This document shows positions 7,703-15,865 of a stretch of DNA of 64,000 nt, in pieces. Below the pieces are notes generated by a model, which ran no database searches, was not told the DNA's origin, and saw only the letters and a list, made by a program, of their open reading frames with translations. The position numbers were made by a program, and so were the translations under genes. The stretch is taken from the NCBI RefSeq assembly GCF_042649045.1, contig NZ_JBHSEF010000009.1, positions 434,001 through 498,000 of the forward strand, given 5' to 3'. The number at the start of each line of letters is the position of its first letter. Position 1 is the stretch's first letter. Origin of the DNA: Chryseomicrobium palamuruense. GTDB taxonomy: Bacteria > Bacillota > Bacilli > Bacillales_A > Planococcaceae.

Positions 7703-9742
7703 ATGAAAAAACTTGCACTACTGCTCATCAGTTTGTTGCTGCTATTCGCCGTGCAACCTGCATCAGCAAGCACCTACGATGAACTGAAAGGGCTCACGCT
7801 CGAAAAAGAAATGATTGCCATGATTGAAAAAGGCATCATGAAAGGGTATAACGACGGCTCATACCGTCCAAAGGACAATGTCACTCGTCAACAGTTCGCG
7901 GCGTTCGTTCAACGTGTCTTAGAACTTCCGGAAGCGGACCCTGCATTTACGGACGTCAATAAAAACGGCGCACTTGCAAAAGCGGTTGGCGCTGTCGAGA
8001 ACACGGGCATCATGCGCGGAACACTCGACGGAAAATTCAACCCGGACCGCAACATCACACGCGAAGAAATGGCCATCACGATGGCACGTGTGTATACATT
8101 TAAAGGCTTGACTGTCTCAGGGGACAGCATCCGATTAGCGGATGAAAAAGATTTCTCAAGTGACGAAGGCAGACTTGCTGCTAAGAAAAATGCAGCTGTC
8201 AAAGTCATGAATGGCTACCCGACACATACTGCATCCAATGAAATTATGTTTAAACCAAAAGACTTAACGAAACGTGATCAAGTAGCAGCTGTGTGGGACC
8301 GTTACTTCAAATTGGACTTAGCATTGCCGGTTCCACCACCGACGACGCCTACACCACCGCCTGTGACGCCACCTGTAACACCACCGGTGACACAACCGCC
8401 AGTGCCATCCAATGTTTTCACGGTAGCTCGCATTGTTGACAATCAATTGGTGCGGGATACGAAAACGTATGCAACATATAATGAGGCATTGACTGCGTAT
8501 AACTTCCCAGGAATCGAAGCGATGTACTTTGGAAATGACATTATCAAAGTAAAGAAAGGGCTTGCTTTTGCAGCTAATACGTCGGCAAACACAACATCAA
8601 TTTATCAAAATACCAACTTGACAGGGCAATTGACGTATGTCACAGAAGGCCGCGAGATGCAATATCTCGGAAGTGGACCTGATTACGCCATCGTTCAAAT
8701 TGGTGGAACAACAGGTTATGTGAGTCACGCTGCAGTTGACTTGATTCCAATTCAACTGGTGACATCACGCGACCGTTACGAAAAAAGTCAGTGGGGAACG
8801 CTTATCCACTCTATTTACAATCATATTACCAAACGGGTAGAAGGTTCTTATTCCATAGGACCAGCTCCAAGTTTTATGGAAACCTATAAAGATTATTACA
8901 GTTATGACGGCGTGCACTTTGTTGATGAAACCGGCAAAGAGGTAGGGGTACATTACCCATACTTCCAGTGGCAATCACTACGTGCGAAATCAAGCTACAC
9001 TGCCGCAGAACTCGATGCACAAATTATGAAGATGCTCGCAGAACGGGAAGCATTGAATATTGCTCGCTACAAAGATGCAACGACAAAATCTATGATGATT
9101 GGAATTGGTGCATATGCGAAAGAATTAGAAGCTACGTATAACATCAATGCTCTATTTATCATTGCGGCGGCTGTTCACGAGGGTGATTATGGTATGAGCC
9201 GTCACTCACAAGAGAGTAAGAACATGTACGGCATCGGTGTCTTTGATTCGAATCCGGAAACTGTCGGCTACGACCTGCCACAAGAAAGTATGCTGGCATT
9301 CGTTACCCGCTATGCAGCAGGTGGTTACGCGTCCATGTCCGATTGGCGTTCAGCAGGACTTGTTCCAGGTAATAAAACAACAGGTATGAATGTGCGTTAT
9401 GCATCCGATCCGCACTGGGGATCCAAAATCGCTGGACACATGTACCGAATGGATCTTGCCATGGGGAATAAAGACACAAACCGTCATCAACTTGGGATGA
9501 CGACAGCCACGACAACTTTAAATGTCCGAACAGAACCACGAGTGGCAAATGATACGTTATTGTTCACCTACAAACAAAAGTATTTAGGGAAAAACAATGC
9601 GTTTGGATTCCCTGTCATCATTGTTGAAGAAGCAATCGGTGCAGACGGTAATCTGTGGTACAAAGTCTTATCCGATAACAACCCACCTTCTGAATTTGGA
9701 TGGATTCACTCGAACTTTGTGAGAAAAATATCTTCGAATTAA
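7703..9742 (+). CDS. SLH-anchored endo-beta-N-acetylglucosaminidase (LytD-like)
   Basis: 679 residues. The signal peptide ends A-S-A (about residue 23). Two clear SLH domains and a degenerate third occupy about 25-210, followed by a Pro/Thr-rich linker at about 212-235. A region with SH3-like character lies at about 240-350. The glucosaminidase domain is at about 440-590, with the expected catalytic Glu in A-A-A-V-H-E-G-D-Y-G, then K-N-M-Y-G-I-G-V-F and S-D-P-H-W-G-S-K-I-A. A C-terminal SH3-type segment contains L-N-V-R-T-E-P. It should hydrolyse GlcNAc-MurNAc bonds in murein. It shares a transcript with the upstream protease and complements the amidase at 4187. The third SLH repeat is weak (F-K-P-K-D-L-T-K-R-D), which may lower anchoring strength. 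Confidence 0.92.
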   Translation: MKKLALLLISLLLLFAVQPASASTYDELKGLTLEKEMIAMIEKGIMKGYNDGSYRPKDNVTRQQFAAFVQRVLELPEADPAFTDVNKNGALAKAVGAVENTGIMRGTLDGKFNPDRNITREEMAITMARVYTFKGLTVSGDSIRLADEKDFSSDEGRLAAKKNAAVKVMNGYPTHTASNEIMFKPKDLTKRDQVAAVWDRYFKLDLALPVPPPTTPTPPPVTPPVTPPVTQPPVPSNVFTVARIVDNQLVRDTKTYATYNEALTAYNFPGIEAMYFGNDIIKVKKGLAFAANTSANTTSIYQNTNLTGQLTYVTEGREMQYLGSGPDYAIVQIGGTTGYVSHAAVDLIPIQLVTSRDRYEKSQWGTLIHSIYNHITKRVEGSYSIGPAPSFMETYKDYYSYDGVHFVDETGKEVGVHYPYFQWQSLRAKSSYTAAELDAQIMKMLAEREALNIARYKDATTKSMMIGIGAYAKELEATYNINALFIIAAAVHEGDYGMSRHSQESKNMYGIGVFDSNPETVGYDLPQESMLAFVTRYAAGGYASMSDWRSAGLVPGNKTTGMNVRYASDPHWGSKIAGHMYRMDLAMGNKDTNRHQLGMTTATTTLNVRTEPRVANDTLLFTYKQKYLGKNNAFGFPVIIVEEAIGADGNLWYKVLSDNNPPSEFGWIHSNFVRKISSN

Positions 9743-9748
9743 CATGAT

Positions 9749-9783
9749 TACTCTCGTTTCTTGAACGAACGAGAGTTTTTTAT
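9749..9783 (+). terminator. Rho-independent terminator after the protease-glucosaminidase operon
   Basis: ACTCTCGTT and AACGAGAGT pair across a small loop and are followed by TTTTTTATT. Confidence 0.88.
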
Positions 9784-10029
9784 TAGAAAAATGAAAAATA
9801 AGTGGATAGTCATAATATTTTGAACGATAAGAAAATAATAGATTTGTTTATAGGTATATATAACTTTAATTTCATGAGAAGAGTTATTTTTATTAGAAAA
9901 ACATGTTCAAGTTAATGAAATTTTTTATTTCTGTTTCATCATCGTAATAAAAGTATTTCATTTTTACACAAAAATCCGTGCTGTTACCTATATATAGTCT
10001 TATATCGACAGAAACACTCTAAAAATTGG
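9784..10029. other. AT-rich intergenic stretch without recognisable gene
   Basis: About 250 bp of very AT-rich DNA with TATATA runs near 9852 and 9990. I see no open frame with a ribosome binding site and no convincing RNA fold; it leads into the promoter at 10030. Confidence 0.4.
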
Positions 10030-10058
10030 TTGCTGTTGGAAAAATAGTACGCTATAAT
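10030..10058 (+). promoter_or_regulatory. Sigma-A promoter of the SLH protein gene at 10098
   Basis: TTGCTG at 10030-10035 and a perfect TATAAT at 10053-10058 are separated by exactly 17 bp, 40 bp before the start codon. It also rules out the longer reading frame that begins at 10026. Confidence 0.75.
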
Positions 10059-10097
10059 TTTCTGTATGTAATAAAACTAAACTCACGAGGTGATCTA

Positions 10098-12044
10098 ATG
10101 AAGAAATCAATAACTCAATCAAAAGTCCTAAAAGCAACTCTAGTTGGTGCTGTTGCTTTTACACCAGTTTTAGCGGTAGCTCCTACTGCGGATGCAGCTG
10201 AAACATCAGTTACATACCCAAATGTGGAGAAGTTTATTTCAGACTTACGAATAGCATTTGATTCATCAGCTTTAACAGATGATGATCGAAATGCGTTAGT
10301 CAATGCCCATAATGAAATTTCAAAACATTTGAGCAATGAAGCTCAACAAACTATATATCTTCAACAGATTCTAAAAGCTGAGGTACCAAGTGAAGTCTCA
10401 AAAGATGTAGTCGGTAAACTAGTAGAGCTTCTAGCTGCTTCTACAACTGGAGTGAACATGCAAAATGAGTTCTATAAATTCACAAATCAGACAACTGAAG
10501 CTGAATTAAACTCGGCTTTTGGAACAAGCGGTGTTAAAATCACTGATTGGGTTAATTTTTTAATTGCAATCGAAACAAAAGTGTTTAATAAATTAGGTTC
10601 TGGTCAAACATATTCTTCTTACTATCAGGCCTTTGAAGATTCATTATATGATGTTTTAGCAGAAGGTAATCATGGACCAATTGTAGCAGGTATTGCTAAG
10701 ACGATTAATGTCGATGCTGTCAAGCCAGTATTGCAGAATATCGTAACCAATTCCAAAGTTCCTGAAAATGCAGCTGATGCTTTTGTTAAATTAGCTAAAC
10801 AATATGATGAACTACAGAACACGAGTGATGGAGGTAGTGGCGGTACTCCTGTAACGCCACCAGCAGTTGTAAATGGTGAATTAACAGTCGATGCAGGAAC
10901 ACTAACTACAAACCCACAAGCCGTAATTGATGCAATCAACGCTGCTACTACAGTGGAGGAAGTAGTAATTACTCTTCCTGCTGGTGCAGAAGAAGTAGAA
11001 GTACCTGCTACGATTGTAGCTGCACTTAAAGCGAAAAATGCAGACGCTGTGATTGTAGTTGAAGCGGAAGCAGGATCATTCAACCTACCGGTAGCGGAAA
11101 TTAACTTAGCTGCTGCAGCAACACAATTAGGTGTTACGCAAGCTGAACTTTCGCTACTTGTAAAAGTAGAAGAAGTGACAAACCCATTAACTGGACAAGC
11201 TGGACTAAAAGTATTGGCACCTGCAGTTGACTTTACAGTTGCACTAGTTGATGCACAAGGTAAGCAATATGTCATTAATCGTTTCTCTAAACCAGCGACA
11301 CGTGCACTAGTGGCAAACGGAACTTTAAATCCAACAACTACAGTAGCAGTAGTTGTCCAACCAAACGGTTCTTATTCAGCTGTTCCTACATTTGTACCAG
11401 CTGGAAACACAGAAGCATTGTTCTACCGTAATACAACATCTGTATATACATTAATTGAAAACTTCCAAACGTTTAAAGATATAGACGGTGGAAAGAGCTG
11501 GGCTGAGGATTATGTAGAGAAATTAGCTTCTCGCATGATCGTTAAAGGTGTAAACTCTGAAGAATACAAACCTTCTAACTTCATTACTCGTGGTGAGTTT
11601 GCTGCCCTTCTATCTCGTGGATTAGGAATCTCTGCTGCAGATTTGAACAAAAAGGTATTTAAAGATGTAACAACTGACCAAGCAGCGAACAAAAACGGTG
11701 AAGTTTATGCAGCAGTAGAAGCTGGCATCATCCAAGGATACGAAGATGGCACATTCCGTCCATACGACCGTATCACGCGTGACCAAGCGGCAATCATGAT
11801 CAGCCGTGCAATTGCATACCTTGGCGATGAGAAGGTTGCATTTAATAAAGATAAGAATTCTAGCGATTTCAAAGACTACACTGCAATCGGTGCAACAGCT
11901 CGTCCACACGTTGAGCGCGTATACGAAGCAGGATACATTGATGGATTCTTAGATGATACATTCCGCCCAGGTGCTGAAACAAACCGTGCACAAATGGCGA
12001 AAATCCTTTATAACTTCTTACAGTCTGTAAAACACATTAACTAA
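10098..12044 (+). CDS. SLH-domain surface protein with unrecognised N-terminal domain
   Basis: The start is the ATG at 10098, behind GAGGTGAT and just downstream of a sigma-A promoter. The 648-residue protein has a signal peptide ending A-D-A-A (about 35 residues). A ~215-residue helical region follows that I do not recognise, then a short Gly-rich linker (G-G-S-G-G). A beta-rich region at about 255-450 is of a type often seen before SLH repeats in bacillar exoproteins. Three C-terminal SLH domains (about 460-648) include A-S-R-M-I-V-K-G-V, Q-G-Y-E-D-G-T-F-R-P-Y and D-G-F-L-D-D-T-F-R-P. It should be a wall-attached surface protein of unknown activity, with no catalytic motif visible. It is monocistronic and has its own terminator. 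Confidence 0.88.
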   Translation: MKKSITQSKVLKATLVGAVAFTPVLAVAPTADAAETSVTYPNVEKFISDLRIAFDSSALTDDDRNALVNAHNEISKHLSNEAQQTIYLQQILKAEVPSEVSKDVVGKLVELLAASTTGVNMQNEFYKFTNQTTEAELNSAFGTSGVKITDWVNFLIAIETKVFNKLGSGQTYSSYYQAFEDSLYDVLAEGNHGPIVAGIAKTINVDAVKPVLQNIVTNSKVPENAADAFVKLAKQYDELQNTSDGGSGGTPVTPPAVVNGELTVDAGTLTTNPQAVIDAINAATTVEEVVITLPAGAEEVEVPATIVAALKAKNADAVIVVEAEAGSFNLPVAEINLAAAATQLGVTQAELSLLVKVEEVTNPLTGQAGLKVLAPAVDFTVALVDAQGKQYVINRFSKPATRALVANGTLNPTTTVAVVVQPNGSYSAVPTFVPAGNTEALFYRNTTSVYTLIENFQTFKDIDGGKSWAEDYVEKLASRMIVKGVNSEEYKPSNFITRGEFAALLSRGLGISAADLNKKVFKDVTTDQAANKNGEVYAAVEAGIIQGYEDGTFRPYDRITRDQAAIMISRAIAYLGDEKVAFNKDKNSSDFKDYTAIGATARPHVERVYEAGYIDGFLDDTFRPGAETNRAQMAKILYNFLQSVKHIN

Positions 12045-12055
12045 TTAAAAAAACT

Positions 12056-12091
12056 AACCCGCAACGCTTTTATAGCGACTGCGGGTTTTTG
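12056..12091 (+). terminator. Rho-independent terminator of the SLH protein gene
   Basis: ACCCGCA-CGCT pairs with AGCG-TGCGGGT and runs into TTTTTG directly after the stop codon. Confidence 0.88.
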
Positions 12092-12105
12092 CTGTTCTAA
12101 CATTA

Positions 12106-12374
12106 TGAACCTTTCACAAACCCTTTGCTTTCCGAAGCAAGAATCCCCAAGTCTCCTGCAGGTTATCCAAATCTATATCCAATTGCAAAGGCTAGAAACA
12201 CACGCAAAAATCATTCGCTCAAGTAGAGGCGAAGAGCGCCTCTTCTGGCCCGTCTGATTTTCACGGAGTTTCTGGACCATCCTCTTACACATTGAGGTTT
12301 GCGCTTTGCTCCCCCGTCTTGGAGTTCGTAGATTCTCTGATGTTTCAAGAGTCTTTGGTTTTGTGAAAGGTTCA
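12106..12374. repeat. Dispersed stem-loop element, copy A (with central insertion)
   Basis: Perfect 15-bp terminal inverted repeats TGAACCTTTCACAAA (12106-12120) and TTTGTGAAAGGTTCA (12360-12374) bound a 269-bp element. Inside the ends, GCTTTCC..GAATCC.CAAG.CTCCT and CGTCTTGGAG..GATTCTCTGATG align with copy C (41546-41687) in the same orientation and copy B (39843-39964) in reverse. Copy A carries about 120 extra bases in the middle. It lies between converging genes. It resembles a class of intergenic stem-loop repeats I recall from bacilli (CTTTCC...GCCTCCTCG...GGGGTCT...AGGAGTC); that link is from memory. Confidence 0.75.
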
Positions 12375-12426
12375 TTCTCTTAAAATAATCACACATCTTT
12401 AACCAAGTATCACCGCAACACCAAAC

Positions 12427-12459
12427 GTGACCGTCGGAGTCATTTAATCCGTCGGTCAC
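12427..12459. repeat. Single copy of the GTGACCG hairpin repeat
   Basis: This 33-bp unit differs at one base from the hairpin core of the five-copy array at 35548-35862. It folds as GTGACCG-T-CGGA against TCCG-T-CGGTCAC, a 12-position stem with one T-T mismatch. The flanks also match partly (AACA before, TGTACAC after). It lies between converging genes, like the array. Confidence 0.85.
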
Positions 12460-12720
12460 TGTACACTTATTCGCATACGTATTCCTTTGCAGCGCCCATC
12501 CGTGACTGCCAGAAGTAGGTGCCCGTATTAGAATCAATTCTGGCTTTTGGACAGACACAATTCGAGACCCCCGTCGAAGAAATATGGCTGATCAAAAGCG
12601 CGGGAGAATTGTGGAAGTGACAGGCTCCTGCCTGATTAAAACACAAAGTAACAGGAGGGACCCATACCAAACCCCCGTTCACCCATACTAACACGCCAAT
12701 TCTCTCTAAAACCCTTCAAA
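12460..12720. other. Noncoding stretch with short hairpins
   Basis: No gene is supported here. Visible structure includes the inverted pair GCCAGAA/TTCTGGC around 12509-12545 and AGGC-TCCT-GCCT near 12624. The minus-strand frames crossing this region run through repeat elements and lack ribosome binding sites. Confidence 0.4.
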
Positions 12721-12734
12721 TCACGTGAGGAACC

Positions 12735-13010
12735 CTCACCATCCATCCGCCCTTTCTAGCAAGCCCTACCACAAATAAAAGCCCTTAAAGTGGGGAAGTA
12801 CTTTCTAATAAAACCTTCCATCCCGAGGCCCCACCGATTGATACCAAAGAGACCTTCCATTGATACCAAACAGGCTCTTCATTGGTACCAAATACACTTC
12901 AATCTGCGTCCTACAAAGTATTGCGAACCAAAAACCCTTTTCATCGATACCAAACCGCCATGTCATTGATACCAAACAGGCTCACCATTGATACCAAACC
13001 ATTCAAAACG
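12735..13010. repeat. C-rich repeat block with ATTGATACCAAAC motifs (third family member)
   Basis: The block starts with CTTTCTAGCAAGCCCTACC and AAGTGGGGAAGTACTTTCTA, then carries TGATACCAAA or close variants at about 12839, 12861, 12883 (TGGTACCAAA), 12945 (CGATACCAAA), 12967 and 12989. The same motif and the AAGTGGGGAAG leader recur in the two blocks at 30094-30435 and 31557-31890, in the same orientation. It lies in the 3' gap between converging genes. The plus strand is strongly C-rich. Confidence 0.7.
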
Positions 13011-13129
13011 GCCCGACTATTCTCGTCCACCGACAGAGGCATTGAAAAAACTCCATGCAATCGCGCCAAGCACGCTTCTCCCACGGAGTAAATGCACAAT
13101 ACCCAACGCGAATTCTAGCGATTAAACGA

Positions 13130-13156
13130 AAAAAACAGCCTCCCCAAGGAGGCTGC
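13130..13156 (-). terminator. Rho-independent terminator of the murJ-csaB operon (minus strand)
   Basis: On the minus strand, CAGCCTCC and GGAGGCTG pair across a 3-4 base loop and are followed by a long T-run, just after the murJ stop. Confidence 0.88.
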
Positions 13157-13175
13157 CCACTTCATCTTTACAAAA

Positions 13176-14690
13176 TTAACCGCGTCGTACCATACCAACC
13201 AATCGCTTAAACCCAGCAGGATACACTACACGCACCGCACCTACATAAACGATAACACCAATCGGTACAAGCACACCAAGGGCCACCACAGCTGGCCATG
13301 CGTCCACTGGCAACACTTCACGTGAACCCCAGACTGCTACACCCATCACAGCTGCCGGTATCACCACGCGCCACGCCATATCGGCGAACCGCTTAAACTC
13401 AGCCATGCCAAGATCCTTATACACGACAATCATGGAAACCGTGAAATAGTACACGCTGACGATGGAAGCCGCAAACGCTAGAGCGGGATAGCCGTACTGA
13501 TCCACAAGGAACCAGTTCAAAATAAAGTTTACAGCGATGGTTGTCACTGAAATTCGGAACACGACCGCCGTTTTCCCACGCGCATACATCGACTTTGACA
13601 GAATCAACTGCATTCCTTGGAAGACGATAATTGGTAAGTACCACATAAGTGCCACATACGTATTGTACGTATCTTCCGTACTAAATTTCCCACGCTCATA
13701 AATGACAGCAAGAGCTTGCTCACCGACAAAGAACAAACCTATAGCAATAGGCAACAATGTAATCAAGGAAATCTCCATCCCGCGGAAAAACGTATCGCGG
13801 AACTTTCGCCCGTCTTCTATCTGCTCACTCATCAACGTAAAGATGATCGCAGCTAAAGTCGTCGCATAAATCGCATTCGGAATCGAGATCAACAAGGACG
13901 CATTATTTAAATACGTGACTGCACCGAGTTGAACATTTTCTCCAGCCGCAAATGCTTTATTCACAAACAAGTTCACTTGACCGACCACCGAATTCAGTAG
14001 AGACGGCACAATCAAAATTAAAAAGGCTTTCTGGAAGTCCTTCTGCATCTTGAAATCCGGTTTCCATAAATAACTCGAGCGGCGCAAGAAGACCAGCTGC
14101 ACGATCGTTCCAATCAATGTTCCTGCTAAAAATCCGTAGACGAGGGAATAGATGCCCCAAACGTCGCTAAACAATATCGCAAAAATTGCGGCACCAAGTG
14201 TCCCAAGTAACTTAGACAGTTGCGAAGGTACGAAGATGCGGCGTGACTGCAAGTACGAATCCAAGATGCTTGTCAATGCAATCAAGAACATTCCCGCAAA
14301 GAAGAACTGCGTGATCGTAATCGCGTACGGCGCAATTTCTGCTTTCATTGTCGGATAGATGAACGGCACAAAATGCTCTGCCGTGAAATAGCCGACTACA
14401 GAAATCACACCGAACAACACCATCGCGCGGTTCAATAACGCGTTGGCATTCGTATCTGCCATCTTGCCGTTTTGGCGCGCCTTGATGTACATCGGCAAGA
14501 ACACATTGTTAAACCCAGTAGAAATCATCGCAATCACAAGGGTGATAAAGCCGAACGCAAGAAAATAACCTTCCGTCTCCGCAGAAACACCGAACTCTCG
14601 GGCGACAATCGCTTCGCGGATAAATCCAGAAAGTTTTAAAAGCAGCGCCAGGAGGGTAGTCCAGATCGCTGCTTTCTTTAAACTGCTCAC
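13176..14690 (-). CDS. murJ: MurJ/MviN-type lipid-linked saccharide flippase
   Basis: 504 residues, integral membrane protein with about 13-14 hydrophobic helices. The N-terminus A-I-W-T-T-L-L-A-L-L-L-K-L-S-G-F-I-R-E plus V-A-R-E-F-G-V is typical of MviN/MurJ and related MOP-superfamily flippases. It is the last gene of a minus-strand operon with csaB and a GT4, overlapping the GT4 by four bases (ATGA). In this setting it may flip the lipid-linked secondary wall polymer precursor rather than, or as well as, lipid II; the sequence alone cannot separate these roles. Length and topology are normal. Confidence 0.85.
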   Translation of the reverse strand: MSSLKKAAIWTTLLALLLKLSGFIREAIVAREFGVSAETEGYFLAFGFITLVIAMISTGFNNVFLPMYIKARQNGKMADTNANALLNRAMVLFGVISVVGYFTAEHFVPFIYPTMKAEIAPYAITITQFFFAGMFLIALTSILDSYLQSRRIFVPSQLSKLLGTLGAAIFAILFSDVWGIYSLVYGFLAGTLIGTIVQLVFLRRSSYLWKPDFKMQKDFQKAFLILIVPSLLNSVVGQVNLFVNKAFAAGENVQLGAVTYLNNASLLISIPNAIYATTLAAIIFTLMSEQIEDGRKFRDTFFRGMEISLITLLPIAIGLFFVGEQALAVIYERGKFSTEDTYNTYVALMWYLPIIVFQGMQLILSKSMYARGKTAVVFRISVTTIAVNFILNWFLVDQYGYPALAFAASIVSVYYFTVSMIVVYKDLGMAEFKRFADMAWRVVIPAAVMGVAVWGSREVLPVDAWPAVVALGVLVPIGVIVYVGAVRVVYPAGFKRLVGMVRRG

Positions 14691-15862
14691 TTTTTCAGGG
14701 CCTCCATGTAGATCTGCTCATACTTTTCCGCCGCAGCGAAGTGAGAATACTCGTCAATAATTTTCTGACGCGCGGCTGTCGCAAGCTCTGCGCCTTTTTC
14801 CGGGTGAGACAATAAATCAATCATCGCATCGGACAAGGCCTCGATGTTGCGTTCTTCAACCAATAGCCCGTCTTTCTCGTGATCAACGATTTCTTTCAGA
14901 CCACCAACGGCACACGCAATGAGAGGAACACCTGAACCCATCGCTTCAAGTGCTGAAATCGAAGTGGCTTCCTCGACACCTGCACTATATATAGAAGGAA
15001 CTAATACGACGTTAGCAAGCGCATAATACTCAATCATCTCTTTGTGATCAATTGCACCGAGCATCGTAATGTTGTTCGCAACACCAAGTTCACTCGCTTT
15101 TATCTTAATCTCTTCCATCATCTCGCCGGTTCCCGCGAACACGATGCGTGCATTCGGGAATTTTTCAAGGACAGGAGGGAAGGAGAGCACCGGATAGATG
15201 ACACCGTTCTTTTTCGTCAAACGGCGAGGGACGAAGAAGATTAACTCGTCCTCGGAAATGTTGTGCTTCTTACGGAACTCACTGCGACGCTCCACTTCCG
15301 GTTTGAACGACTCCACATCAATAAAGTTCTTGATCATGTTGCCGTCTACACCAGTTGTCTCTTTAATGTAATCTTTAATGCGCGTATCCACCGTAATCAC
15401 GGCTTTCGCTTTCTTGTACATATCAAATTCTGCTTCTTGCAGTTCTTTTGCTTGAATCGACTCTTCGATGACCGAACCTTTCGATACGCCTTCGAACGTC
15501 AAGTATCCGTGCACTGTGCTGACGGTTGGAATACCACTCGTTAAAGCAGCCATCGTCGCATAGACGTCTTGAGCGTTGATTACATCGTACGATTTACCTG
15601 CTAAGCGTTCTTTCACAAGCTCTTTCAAGAAGTCGCGGCGACGCTTCAACGTCCATACGTATCCCGCACCTTGTTTGATTTTATTGAGGGCAAACGCTGG
15701 ACCGCGGGCAATCATTTGTTTCTTCCAGTTTGGTACGTCTGAGAACGACAGCACATCAACCTCGTGTCCGCGCTGCTCCAGGCCTGCCTTTAAAGTCGTG
15801 ATATGCGTCGACAACCCGCCAAGATGGGGGTAGTCATACGACGTCATGATTAAAAGTTTCAT
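14687..15862 (-). CDS. GT4-family glycosyltransferase, wall-polymer operon
   Basis: 391 residues with a GT-B fold. The N-terminal Rossmann start has a glycine-rich loop (Y-P-H-L-G-G-L-S-T-H) for the acceptor domain. The C-terminal nucleotide-sugar domain carries F-V-P-R-R-L-T-K-K-N-G and the E-x7-E-type element (E-E-A-T-S-I-S-A-L-E-A-M-G-S-G). It probably transfers a sugar from a nucleotide donor onto the wall-polymer lipid intermediate at the inner membrane face. It is sandwiched between csaB (3 bp away) and murJ (4-bp overlap), so translational coupling is likely. Donor and linkage are unknown. Confidence 0.88.
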   Translation of the reverse strand: MKLLIMTSYDYPHLGGLSTHITTLKAGLEQRGHEVDVLSFSDVPNWKKQMIARGPAFALNKIKQGAGYVWTLKRRRDFLKELVKERLAGKSYDVINAQDVYATMAALTSGIPTVSTVHGYLTFEGVSKGSVIEESIQAKELQEAEFDMYKKAKAVITVDTRIKDYIKETTGVDGNMIKNFIDVESFKPEVERRSEFRKKHNISEDELIFFVPRRLTKKNGVIYPVLSFPPVLEKFPNARIVFAGTGEMMEEIKIKASELGVANNITMLGAIDHKEMIEYYALANVVLVPSIYSAGVEEATSISALEAMGSGVPLIACAVGGLKEIVDHEKDGLLVEERNIEALSDAMIDLLSHPEKGAELATAARQKIIDEYSHFAAAEKYEQIYMEALKK

Positions 15863-15865
15863 TGC

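Noticed and set aside
12211..12694. Minus-strand open frames in the repeat gap
   Set aside because: They run through element A and the hairpin repeat, overlap each other, and have no start signals.
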